Shown here: in pieces, positions 35,201-42,592 of the stretch
Layout: each line of letters starts with the position of its first letter
Position numbering within the stretch: the first letter of the stretch is position 1
Source: an uncultured bacterium
Lineage (GTDB): Bacteria; Armatimonadota; Hebobacteria; CAIYQO01
Length of the DNA stretch: 64,000 bases
Direction of reading: 5' to 3'
Assembly (NCBI GenBank): GCA_903928345.1
Contig: CAIYQO010000278.1
Location: forward strand, 1 to 64,000
Translations under genes and position numbers: made by a program
The notes under the pieces: model-generated
The model's input: the letters and a program-made list of their open reading frames with translations, nothing else
Database searches by the model: none
Told to the model about the DNA's origin: nothing

Positions 35201-36988
35201 GGAACCGAGGACGAAGGCGGCGGAGGTCAGGTCGACGGTGTCGCTCGCGTGCGCCGCTTCCTTCGCCAGCGCCGCCTCGATCTCCGCGTCGTTTTCGTAT
35301 TCGATCACCGGCGAGAAGGTGTTCATGCCCACGCCTTCGTTGTAATAGCGCCAACCCCAGCGCTCGGCGGCGTAGGAGAGTTCGCCGCGCCCCGGATAGC
35401 CCAGCGCGTTCATGCCGGCGTGGGCCATCAACCGCATCCCGGCGGGCACCACGCTCAGCGGCGCGCAGGCGATGCCCGCCCAGGTGCTCCACTGGTACTC
35501 GTTGCGCATGCTCCACGGCTCGTATTTGTAAAACTTCACGTCGGCGCGGCCGTATTCCACGCCGTCCTTGGTCGCCGCCACCTGCAGGTGATAGGTATCC
35601 ACCTTCACGCCCTGATCCGCCACGGTGTAGGCCAGCGGCAGCGTGGCTTTGCCGTCCACCAGCGTCAGCGGCTTCTCCCCGGCGGCGAGCAGGCGCCCGC
35701 GGTAGTCGAAGACGCCGTAGCGCGCCGTGCCGCTCCACGCCCCCGCGCCGGCGGCGGTGAGGGTGAAGTTGGCCGGCTCCCCGATGCGGTAGCCCTTCTT
35801 ATCGCTCGCCAGCGTGAGATTCACCGACCCGGCGACTGGGATGTATTCCATCGCCTGGTGAATCTGCATCTTCCCGGCGCCCACGGTGAGGTAGACGGGG
35901 TAGAGTCCGGCGGGCCACGACGGGTCGATGGGGATGGCGACGGAGTAGTCGCGGTTCTCCACGTCGGTGAAGGTGGCGGCATCTTCTTTCTTATACACCA
36001 CCCGGCCGTCGGGGGTGCAAACATGAATAGAAATCGCGAGCGCCTGGTTGTTTAGGCTGATGAGCTTGCCGGGCAGTGTGTAGACGGCGCCGGGGGCGGC
36101 GACCTTGGGGCCTGGCTGCAGATCGGCGAAGACGGTGAATGCTGCCGGGCCGTGGGTGCCGTAAAGAAGTTGATCCCAGGCGCGCAGCCAGATCTCGTCA
36201 TGGTCGAAGCGGCTGCCGTAGTCGTTGGCCCCACGCCAGTGGCGGCTGATGGGGCCGGCGGGCACGAAGAGCAGCGCACCCTTGCCCACCGCGCGTACGA
36301 ACGCGGCGCCGCACTGCCCCGTGGCCAGCGCCGTGGCACCGTCGGCAACGCTGGGCGTGGGCGCCCAGCTCCACCCGGCCAGGTATTCCAGCGGTACGCC
36401 GACGAGGCCGGGATTGTCTGTGTGGGTCGCCCCCGCGCAGAGCCAGGTGTTCGGCCCCGGCTTGGCCGGCCACACTTTGCCCAGCGGCGAAGCGGCATCG
36501 GGATAGACGTAGCCGCAGATCACCAGCGTCCCGCCGCCGTTGAGGTAGGTGAGCAACGCCGACTTCAGGTCGGGGTTGGCGAGGATGCCGTCGGGGTTAT
36601 CACAGAGGATCACGTCGAAGGCCGGGCTCACCGCGGCGATGGCGGTGGCGATGCTCGCCTGCTTCAACTCGGCGTTCGTCGGGTTGGCCTGCGGTTCGAT
36701 CCACTTGTCGTTGACATGGTAAATGTCGTCGCCGCCGCCGATGTAGCGGAGTTCCATCCGCGCGCGCAAGCGGCGGGCGATGCGCAGGTACGACCCGGCG
36801 GAGGCGCCCTTCCAGGTGATCGCCAGCAGGCGCGGCGGGTGCGCGTAGCGCAGCACCGGCCATGAAGCCGGCGCCGGCAACCCCGTCGGCGCGGCGGCGC
36901 CCGGCACGGGCTCCAGCGACGGCCCGGGCAGCGCCCACGCGGCGCCGGCCAGCAGCAGGAACAGGAAGACGAGGCATCGGTTGCGCAT
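32294..36988 (-). CDS. Giant secreted GH42-like multidomain protein
   Basis: A 1564-residue exported protein. The signal peptide is LVFLFLLLAGAAWA. A glutamine-amidotransferase-like region (about 50-160, FDVILCDNPDGILANPDLKS then YLNGGGTLVICGY) comes next, followed by beta-rich Ig-like segments. A central TIM-barrel-like region (about 490-800) resembles family 42 glycosidases; the block YPTVDALNAAWGTKYAAWDE near 640 is typical. A GH42 trimerisation-like domain follows (about 870-960, AYVQGGGTLVFTPRFA), and then further beta domains. The usual N-E-Y acid/base block is replaced by GSVGEEAGF, so activity is uncertain. GGAGGTG lies 6 nt before ATG 36988; the longer open frame is noncoding. It probably acts on external glycans. 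Confidence 0.8.
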   Translation of the reverse strand: MRNRCLVFLFLLLAGAAWALPGPSLEPVPGAAAPTGLPAPASWPVLRYAHPPRLLAITWKGASAGSYLRIARRLRARMELRYIGGGDDIYHVNDKWIEPQANPTNAELKQASIATAIAAVSPAFDVILCDNPDGILANPDLKSALLTYLNGGGTLVICGYVYPDAASPLGKVWPAKPGPNTWLCAGATHTDNPGLVGVPLEYLAGWSWAPTPSVADGATALATGQCGAAFVRAVGKGALLFVPAGPISRHWRGANDYGSRFDHDEIWLRAWDQLLYGTHGPAAFTVFADLQPGPKVAAPGAVYTLPGKLISLNNQALAISIHVCTPDGRVVYKKEDAATFTDVENRDYSVAIPIDPSWPAGLYPVYLTVGAGKMQIHQAMEYIPVAGSVNLTLASDKKGYRIGEPANFTLTAAGAGAWSGTARYGVFDYRGRLLAAGEKPLTLVDGKATLPLAYTVADQGVKVDTYHLQVAATKDGVEYGRADVKFYKYEPWSMRNEYQWSTWAGIACAPLSVVPAGMRLMAHAGMNALGYPGRGELSYAAERWGWRYYNEGVGMNTFSPVIEYENDAEIEAALAKEAAHASDTVDLTSAAFVLGSVGEEAGFKNGWGTRYYWDTPVAPDKACKALQWYVKTVYPTVDALNAAWGTKYAAWDEVKLTKEFSANAPTLDADGWAHPKDSPLGAGAKGVSLAPYQDTAAFYNWYYDRIIAAALRILHGTINPVTLAMSSAPTIGSANYDARLTGPSGWNESQNYSTADGPAPGFGLIWGHFDWPVMQDNMFWGFLLERSGHNNYWVDIPLMFNNDLSHTRASFAMRRWTTALDGHERVILDSLPRVSDVGILGPTGVAPDAISPRNMRNMVTSLQVALNQGGYAFANADPAGLAKYKTVFAIGRQAVSKAEADALTAYVQGGGTLVFTPRFATQTELSMPQPESPGAGLAAAWGFKVTKHTDPAGMYHDTASQSFPLDGLGDGFKGMTAAGQAIFRETVEQTGWTTLAAYPDHTPAVCTRALGKGRLIYLNQMYQSHWYIQWVTPTDANRQGFYNLVRWCCAQGQATRDFVLTGKPDETLHIALKEFTDLTGRIHYVIARTNGEVPWVSGDLVWKGPGTTGYELFTTAGSTPRRVGTQVNLNLRPGAGKLLAFLEAPVAGIRVQAPAALVAGGALHLTVAIVDAQGKGIPGAFPCTLRVTTPAGEILGLQRSVSLQSGEAYLVNTALSDPAGTWTITVTDGISGTVGTATVKVTAPAVRGPRYAGWNLRSEVEEPLVMGPDEFLTRLHTLADLYRTPQDGTKWMAKQNLGYFYDYFPGTRHTLLRPLNDVDWPAFATALRADVTNGAHLILTGEDVGIDPGTGLGTWPHHDGAQLAALQTALVGATWTRATADGNTLRAVLGKGEIMLCRESIDAAGNTNPEAARWQARWLEEVAKGAGTPVSAVNLTTWWTTGSAPWKAPCVVTWFADNQREETLTVDPANRLTSVVILVLPGANVTGFTWTLKADAPVRLDVGCDGSLDTGTDLAGAVMNYLAHAVVNNALYHDGNGSILVPIRLAADKKTTVTLSGVRVECAP

Positions 36989-37034
36989 GGCACACCTCCA
37001 CGGTTGCAGGATAGTTACACGGAAAAACCGTTTC

Positions 37035-37040
37035 AGTATA
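37035..37040 (-). promoter_or_regulatory. -10 box for the GH42-like gene
   Basis: TATACT with upstream TG (TGTATACT) lies on the minus strand 46 nt before ATG 36988, in the 113-nt divergent region shared with the hybrid kinase gene. Confidence 0.4.
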
Positions 37041-37101
37041 CACCGCACACCCGGCGTCGGGAAGAGCGCTATATTGCGGTTAATTCGCAGTTTATGGTAG
37101 G

Positions 37102-39300
37102 ATGACGTCGAATACACTTCCTATGTCTTGGCTACCCGTCTACTACAGCCTGCCACTCGTCCTGTCCGCACTCTGCACGGCTATCCTTGCCATGCTGGTA
37201 TGGCGTCGCCGTTCGGCTGCCGGTGCTCGCGCCTTTACGGTTATCATGGCGACTTTTACCCTCTGGACGCTCACCGAGATCTGCGGCGGGGTGGCGCGCG
37301 ATCCGGCATGGGTCCTCTTCTGGGATCGCGCCAGTTACCTGGGCATCGAACTCGCCCCCCTCGCCTGGCTAGTCTTTGCCTGCCAGTACTCCGGCAGCAC
37401 CGAATGGCTCACGCGCAAAGTGCTCGCCGCGTTCAGCTTCCCGCCGCTCTGCATCCTGCTGCTGGCATGGAGCCCCTGGGAGCGCCCCTGGCTGTATCGC
37501 ACCGAGTATGTCACCCTGCGGGGGCCGATGTCCTACCTGGACGTCACCTACAACGTCGCCTTCTGGTTCAACCTGCTCTACATTTACATGCTGCTCATGG
37601 TCGGGCTGACCGTACTGTTGCAAGCCTTCGCGCGCACCGACCAGCTCTACCGGCGCCAGTTGTTCGCAATGATCGTCGCCATGATCTGCCCGTGGGTCGC
37701 CAGCGTGGTGGACGTGCTTACCGACACGGCGGGGTGGCATTACACCGATCTGGCGCCGCTGGTCTTTCCGATTAGCGGGCTGGCGATCTTCCTGGGCATC
37801 TTCCGCTATCAATTCTTCCGTCTCACCCCGGTGGCACGCCATCTGGTGGTAGATGAGATGGCCGACGGCGTGCTGGTGTTGGACGCCGCGGGGCACGTGG
37901 TGGATGCCAACCCGGTGATGCTCGGTATTCTGGGCAAATCGCTGCGTATGGTACTCGGCGCCGACCTGTTCACCGCCTGGCCCGCGGCGGTGGCGCTGCC
38001 GGCGACGGACGCGGCGGAGTCGCGCGTCGAGCACGCGGCGGGCGCGCAATGGTATGACATGCGCCGGACGACATTGCACAACTGGCGGCGGGAGGAGATC
38101 GGTCAACTCATCGTGCTGCGCGATATCACCGAGCTGAAGCAGGCGGAAGCGGCGCGGGACGTATTGGAAGATAAACTCCGCCAGGCGCAGAAGATGGAGG
38201 CCATCGGCCTGCTCGCCGGCGGCGTGGCGCACGACCTGAACAACATGCTGACGCCGATCCTCGGCTACGCGGAGCTGCTGCAGGCGCAGTGTACCGACAC
38301 GCGCCTCGCCGCGTCGCTGCAGCGCATCCTCGACGCCGCGGGTCGCGCCGCCGACTTCACCAAGCAGTTGCTCGTTTTCAGCCGCAAGCAGGTCATCGAC
38401 ATGCAGGTACTCGACCTGGCGGCCATGGTGCGCGACTTTCTCCCCATGCTGCAAAGCCTGGTGGGGGAGCGCATAACGCTGCACGCGGCGCTCTGGCCGC
38501 ATCCGGTGCCGGTGGAGGGCGACCAGGCCAACCTGCAGCAGACGCTGATGAACCTGGTGATCAACGCGCGCGACGCGCTGCCGCACGGCGGGGTGATTAC
38601 CGTGGAGGTGACGACCGAGGAGGTGGCGGAGACAACGACGCGCCCGTTTCCCGTGCAGCCGCCGGGGCGTTACGCCGTGCTCACCGTGCGCGACACGGGC
38701 ATCGGCATGGACGCCTTCACGCAGGAGCACCTTTTCGAGCCGTACTTCACCACCAAGGAGCGCGGCAAAGGCACCGGACTGGGGCTGGCGACGGTGTTCG
38801 GCGTGGTGAAGCAGCACCTGGGCTATATCGAGGTGGAGAGCGCGCCCGAGCGCGGCACCACGGTGCACATCTTTCTCCCCGCCACCGACGCGCCCATCGT
38901 CCCGGTGATTCCCCCGACCCGTCCCGGTGAGCATGCCGCGACGATCTTGCTGGCGGAGGACGAAGAGGGCGTGCGTACGCTGATACAGGAGGCGTTGGAA
39001 ACCCACGGCTATACGGTGCTGGCGGCGGCGGACGGCGCGGAAGCGCTGGCGCTGGCCGCGCGCATCCCGCACATCGATCTGCTGCTCACCGACCTCATCA
39101 TGCCGAAGCTGAACGGCAACGAACTCTACCAGCGCCTCAGCGCCGATCTCCCCGCGCTGCGCGTGCTCTTCATCTCCGGCTACCCGGACGACGTCATCGC
39201 CGCCCACGACATCGACAACCGCACCACGCACTTCCTCGCCAAGCCCTTCCCCGTCGCCACCCTGCTGGCGAAGATCGACGGCGTGCTGACGGTGGTGTAG
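37102..39300 (+). CDS. Hybrid histidine kinase with 7TM sensor, PAS and receiver domain
   Basis: A 732-residue membrane sensor kinase. Seven N-terminal helices (about 1-220) form a histidine-kinase 7TM input domain. A PAS domain follows (about 245-345, ADGVLVLDAAGHVVDANPVM). HisKA has phosphoacceptor His near 376 in GLLAGGVAHDLNNMLTPIL. The HATPase shows N box TLMNLVINARDALPHGG, G1 DTGIGM and G2 GKGTGLGLATV. A C-terminal receiver (about 610-732) has acidic pocket LLAEDEEG and phosphoacceptor Asp near 664 in LLLTDLIMPKLNG. It is a hybrid kinase likely to need a separate phosphotransfer partner, which is not visible nearby. It is divergent from the GH42-like gene. The start at 37102 has GTAGG just upstream; ATG 37123 is possible. 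Confidence 0.93.
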   Translation: MTSNTLPMSWLPVYYSLPLVLSALCTAILAMLVWRRRSAAGARAFTVIMATFTLWTLTEICGGVARDPAWVLFWDRASYLGIELAPLAWLVFACQYSGSTEWLTRKVLAAFSFPPLCILLLAWSPWERPWLYRTEYVTLRGPMSYLDVTYNVAFWFNLLYIYMLLMVGLTVLLQAFARTDQLYRRQLFAMIVAMICPWVASVVDVLTDTAGWHYTDLAPLVFPISGLAIFLGIFRYQFFRLTPVARHLVVDEMADGVLVLDAAGHVVDANPVMLGILGKSLRMVLGADLFTAWPAAVALPATDAAESRVEHAAGAQWYDMRRTTLHNWRREEIGQLIVLRDITELKQAEAARDVLEDKLRQAQKMEAIGLLAGGVAHDLNNMLTPILGYAELLQAQCTDTRLAASLQRILDAAGRAADFTKQLLVFSRKQVIDMQVLDLAAMVRDFLPMLQSLVGERITLHAALWPHPVPVEGDQANLQQTLMNLVINARDALPHGGVITVEVTTEEVAETTTRPFPVQPPGRYAVLTVRDTGIGMDAFTQEHLFEPYFTTKERGKGTGLGLATVFGVVKQHLGYIEVESAPERGTTVHIFLPATDAPIVPVIPPTRPGEHAATILLAEDEEGVRTLIQEALETHGYTVLAAADGAEALALAARIPHIDLLLTDLIMPKLNGNELYQRLSADLPALRVLFISGYPDDVIAAHDIDNRTTHFLAKPFPVATLLAKIDGVLTVV

Positions 39301-39311
39301 GGACATTATTA

Positions 39312-39330
39312 CACGGGCGAGACGCCCGTG
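39312..39330. terminator. Hairpin between convergent kinase and purM genes
   Basis: CACGGGCG and CGCCCGTG form an 8-bp stem with a 3-nt loop in the 38-nt space between the two stop codons. There is no strong T-run on either strand. Confidence 0.45.
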
Positions 39331-39338
39331 GCACAGGT

Positions 39339-40367
39339 TTAGATGCTCACCCCGCGCGTCCCCGCTTCGATCGTGCCGATGCGCCACACCTGTTCCCCGG
39401 CGTCGGTCAGGCGCGCCAGCACGGCGTCGGCGTCGGCGGGTCGCACCATCAACGTGTAGCCGATGCCCATGTTGAAGGTGCGGAACATGTCGTCGCGCGG
39501 CACGTTGCCGACCCCTTGCAGCCAGGTGAAGATCTCCGGCACCGGCCAACTGACCTGCAGCGCGGCGCGGCACCCCTCGGGCAGGCTGCGCACCAGGTTG
39601 CCGGGCAGCCCGCCGCCGGTGATGTGCGCCATCCCCTGCACCAGCCCGTCGGCAAGCAGCGGGTGCACCGACGGCGCGTAGCAGCGATGCACACGCAGCA
39701 AGGCGTCGGCCACGGTGGGGCCAAAGGGGAGCACGCTGTCCACCGTTAATCCGGCAACCTCGAAGACCAGCTTGCGCGCCAGCGAGTACCCGTTGGTGTG
39801 CAGCCCGTTGGAGGCCAGCCCGAGCACCACGTCGCCGGGGCGGATGTTCGCGCCGGTGATAATCTTATCGCGGTCGACGATCCCCACAATGAAGCCGGCC
39901 AGATCGTAGTCGCCGGGGGCGTACAAGTCGGGCATCTCCGCCGTCTCGCCGCCGATCAGGGAGCATCCCACCGCTTTGCACGCGCGCGCCAATCCTTCCA
40001 CCACCGAGGCGGCGATCAGCGGGTCCAGCGCGCCCACCGCGTAGTAGTCCATGAAGAAGAGCGCGCGGGCGCCTTGCACCAGGATGTCGTTCACGCAGTG
40101 GTTCACCAGGTCCTGGCCCACCGTGTCGTGCCGGTCGGCGGCCACCGCCACCTTCACCTTGGTGCCCACGCCGTCGGCGCTGCTCACCAACACCGGCGTG
40201 GTGAAGCCGGTCAGATCGGGCGCATACATGGCGCCGAAGGTGCCCAGGTCCGCCAGCACCGCGGGGGTGTAGGTGGCGCGCACGTGCGCCTTCATCAGCG
40301 ACACCGCACGCTCCCCGGCGTCGATATCCACCCCGGCATCTCGGTAAGTAAAGCTCTCGTCACCCAT
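39339..40367 (-). CDS. purM: PurM, phosphoribosylformylglycinamidine cyclo-ligase
   Basis: A 342-residue cytoplasmic enzyme of purine synthesis that closes the imidazole ring of AIR using ATP. It begins with the signature SFTYRDAGVDIDAGERAVSL, followed by LGTFGAMYAPD, LVSSADGVGTKVKVAV, VNHCVNDILVQGARALFFMD, LIGGETAEMPDLYAPGDYDL, GDVVLGLASNGLHTNGYSLA and AHITGGGLPGNLVRSLP. Length and motifs are normal. GAAGGGG lies 6 nt before the ATG. No other pur genes are nearby; the surrounding genes are unrelated. Confidence 0.98.
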   Translation of the reverse strand: MGDESFTYRDAGVDIDAGERAVSLMKAHVRATYTPAVLADLGTFGAMYAPDLTGFTTPVLVSSADGVGTKVKVAVAADRHDTVGQDLVNHCVNDILVQGARALFFMDYYAVGALDPLIAASVVEGLARACKAVGCSLIGGETAEMPDLYAPGDYDLAGFIVGIVDRDKIITGANIRPGDVVLGLASNGLHTNGYSLARKLVFEVAGLTVDSVLPFGPTVADALLRVHRCYAPSVHPLLADGLVQGMAHITGGGLPGNLVRSLPEGCRAALQVSWPVPEIFTWLQGVGNVPRDDMFRTFNMGIGYTLMVRPADADAVLARLTDAGEQVWRIGTIEAGTRGVSI

Positions 40368-40495
40368 GTCGGCCCCTTCGCGTCGCGCATTCCACTCCTA
40401 CAATTCGCATTCCCCCGCCCGATTTCCTGCCGATGGTCTGAATCGGATGGGGGCACGATTATGGGGCTTGTCGGTCGTCGGAGAACGGCGGGGGT

Positions 40496-40556
40496 GATAA
40501 TTCACAGGGATGAAAGGGATACCGTGCAATCCACCCCCAATCCCAGTTCAGACACC
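40496..40556. repeat. Dispersed element B copy (GATAATTCACAGGGATGAA)
   Basis: TGATAATTCACAGGGATGAA followed by AGGGATACCGTGCA matches, over 33 nt, the reverse complement of the right arm of the element at 58245-58487. It continues into CCCAGTTCAGACACC, whose reverse complement (GTGTCTGAACTGGG) resembles sequence at 45640 and 49838. It fills most of the 212-nt gap upstream of purM. Confidence 0.7.
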
Positions 40557-40579
40557 TATGCCCAACGCACCGCTCTTAT

Positions 40580-41539
40580 TTAATCCGCAATCTGCAATCC
40601 ACATTCTGCAATTTCCTCCGCCCACACCGTCACCCCCTCCCGCGCGAGGCGGACGGGGAAGGCGGGGTAGCCAGCGCGGCGGAGGGTGACGGCGAGGGGG
40701 CGGCGGGCGTCGGCGGGGCAGAGCAGGGTGACGCTGCCGCCCGTGCCGTTGTGTTTCATGCCCAGCGCGCCGTGGCGGCGGGCCAGCGCGTCGATGTGGC
40801 GCGCCTCGGGGGCGTACAGCGCGGGCGCCATGCGCTGCTGCGCGTCGCGGTGGGCATCCAGCAGCGCACCGAGGGCGGCGACATCCCCGCGTGCGGCGGC
40901 GGCATAGGCCAGGTCGGGCAGCGTGCGCAGTTGCCATAGGCCCGCGATGACGCGCGGATCGCCCTCCGCCAGCCGGCGCGCCAATCCCTGCGGCAAGTTC
41001 GGCTGTGCCGGGCGACCCGTGGCCACCACCAGCAAGTGCGCCTCCAACGTGTTCAGCGCGGCGGGGGAGAGCGCCGGGGCCGCGGACAGTGCCCGCGGGT
41101 AGGGGGCGATAGCATGCAACGCCGCCCCGCCGCGCGCCGCCGTCAGTTGCCCCTCCAGCCCACACGGGTGCCCCAGCGCCTCCTGCGCCAGCCGGTGGGC
41201 AAGCAGGGCCAGCGCCAGCGGGCGCAGCGTTTTGCCCCGGTAGCGCGCCAAAGCGGCGACCAGCGCCACCGCCACCGCGGCGGTGACGCCGAAGCCACAC
41301 CCCGCGGGCAGGTCGACGGTGATGGCACATCCCAGCGCGGGAAGGCCGAATTCGCGCAGCGCCGCGCGCAACAATGCACCGTATCCGGGGGTGCATGCCG
41401 GCGGAGCGGCATCGTCCAGACGCACGTGCGCGTAGCGACGAATGGCGCAGCTCCACGTCATACCATGTTCGGCGAAGGGGGTATCCGTCCAGCTCCCCAT
41501 ATCCAGAATCCGTAACGGCGCCCGCGCATACATCCGCAT
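40580..41539 (-). CDS. GHMP-family sugar kinase
   Basis: A protein of about 319 residues of the GHMP kinase superfamily, closest in feel to heptose or L-fucose kinases (ARAPLRILDMGSWTDTPFAE, compared with the RAPLRI-GG-TD opening). Motif 2 is CGFGVTAAVAVALVAAL, a degenerate form of the P-x-x-x-GLGSSAA loop, and motif 3 is MKHNGTGGSVTLL. Because motif 2 lacks the usual double serine, activity is uncertain. Several starts are possible (GTG 41590, ATG 41539, ATG 41533) and none has a clear ribosome binding site. I chose 41539 because conserved sequence begins just after it. The last residues (ECGLQIAD) are encoded by a CAATCTGCAATCC-type repeat, so the C-terminus looks extended. Confidence 0.7.
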   Translation of the reverse strand: MRMYARAPLRILDMGSWTDTPFAEHGMTWSCAIRRYAHVRLDDAAPPACTPGYGALLRAALREFGLPALGCAITVDLPAGCGFGVTAAVAVALVAALARYRGKTLRPLALALLAHRLAQEALGHPCGLEGQLTAARGGAALHAIAPYPRALSAAPALSPAALNTLEAHLLVVATGRPAQPNLPQGLARRLAEGDPRVIAGLWQLRTLPDLAYAAAARGDVAALGALLDAHRDAQQRMAPALYAPEARHIDALARRHGALGMKHNGTGGSVTLLCPADARRPLAVTLRRAGYPAFPVRLAREGVTVWAEEIAECGLQIAD

Positions 41540-41668
41540 ACGTGCAAGGGTACGGGGCGGCGACGCCATTGCACAGAGGACGCGCCGCACATCGCGCGGG
41601 CGTGTGGGACGGGGGAGACAGAGCTAAGCCTGGCCTCAACCCCCATAAGCGTTAGCTGACTGTCACGG

Positions 41669-41913
41669 CTTGTCTGTTACCCGACCCGACGATAAATCGT
41701 CGGGCTACCGGCTGCGCCCCATGAATGGGGCTTTGGTAGGCCGCGCAATGGTGGGGCAGGGAATGCCGCACGGGAATACGTCCGACTAAGAACCATCTCG
41801 GGCACGTTTTCAACGTGTTGGCATGAATTATTCGGGTCACGCACGCTTGACAAGCCCCTTTCAAGGGGCGCAGCCGGTAGCCTGACGATTTATCGTCAGG
41901 TTGAAAAACAGGC
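41669..41913. repeat. Palindromic doublet A3 (REPIN-like)
   Basis: Third complete copy of family A. The left hairpin is CCCGACGATAAATCGTCGGG (41685-41704) with CTACC...GGTAG around CCCCATGAATGGGG. The right arm (41845-41900) has CCCCTTTCAAGGGG and a perfectly matched hairpin, CCTGACGATTTATCGTCAGG. The spacer is 105 nt and unrelated to the others. It occupies the 405-nt gap between the GHMP kinase start and the HAD gene end; no gene is seen there. Confidence 0.85.
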
Positions 41914-41944
41914 AAGCGTTCACGGTATGTTGGCGTATATGGGC

Positions 41945-42592
41945 TTACACCAGCGCGACAAAATCCGCCGGGCCGACTTCGGCCAGGCTGTCGACGATGC
42001 GCGAAGCTTCGTGCAGAGCGGCGCGGGTGTGGTTGGTGGTGACGGCCAGCGCCGCCATGCCACCGGCGCGGGCGGCGCGTACGCCGGCCACGGCGTCTTC
42101 CACCACCACGCACTGGGCCGGGGGCACGCCCACCGCCTGGGCGGCGAGGAGGAAGACCTGCGGGTCGGGCTTGCCGCGCGTGACGTCCTCCGCGCTGACG
42201 ATAGCCTGGAAGTACCGCGTGAAGCCGAGGTCGCCGAGGATGAGGTCGACGTTGGCACGCGGGGTGGAGGTGCCGATGGCCAAGTGGTACCCGGCCTCCG
42301 CCAGCGCCGGCAGCAACGCCGCCACGCCGGGCAGCGCGGTGATGTGCCCGCGGATCAGGTCGCGGAAGAGCGCCTCTTTGCGGTCGGAGAGCCACGCCAC
42401 GCGCTCCGCCGGCAGCGGGTGGCCGTAGAGCAAGGGGAAGATATCCGAATTATGCCGCCCGAAGATGTGCTGGAAGATCTCCGGCGTCATGACGTACCCC
42501 TCCTCCTCCCCCAATTGCGTGAAGGAGGCCAGGTGCGCCTGCTTGGTATCCACAATGACCCCGTCGAGGTCGAACAGTACGCCGTATTCCAT
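41945..42592 (-). CDS. HAD-superfamily phosphatase/phosphomutase (beta-phosphoglucomutase-like)
   Basis: A 215-residue cytoplasmic HAD hydrolase. Motif I is VLFDLDGVIVDT (nucleophile and acid/base aspartates), with a helical cap inserted after it. Motif II is IGTSTPRAN, motif III lies around RGKPDPQVFLLAAQ, and motif IV is CVVVEDAVAGVRAARAGGM. This arrangement is typical of sugar-phosphate phosphatases and beta-phosphoglucomutase relatives; the substrate is unknown. Its ATG overlaps the stop codon of the upstream membrane-protein gene in the sequence TGATG, so translation is likely coupled. The open frame extends well upstream, but that is the other gene's shadow. Confidence 0.9.
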   Translation of the reverse strand: MEYGVLFDLDGVIVDTKQAHLASFTQLGEEEGYVMTPEIFQHIFGRHNSDIFPLLYGHPLPAERVAWLSDRKEALFRDLIRGHITALPGVAALLPALAEAGYHLAIGTSTPRANVDLILGDLGFTRYFQAIVSAEDVTRGKPDPQVFLLAAQAVGVPPAQCVVVEDAVAGVRAARAGGMAALAVTTNHTRAALHEASRIVDSLAEVGPADFVALV

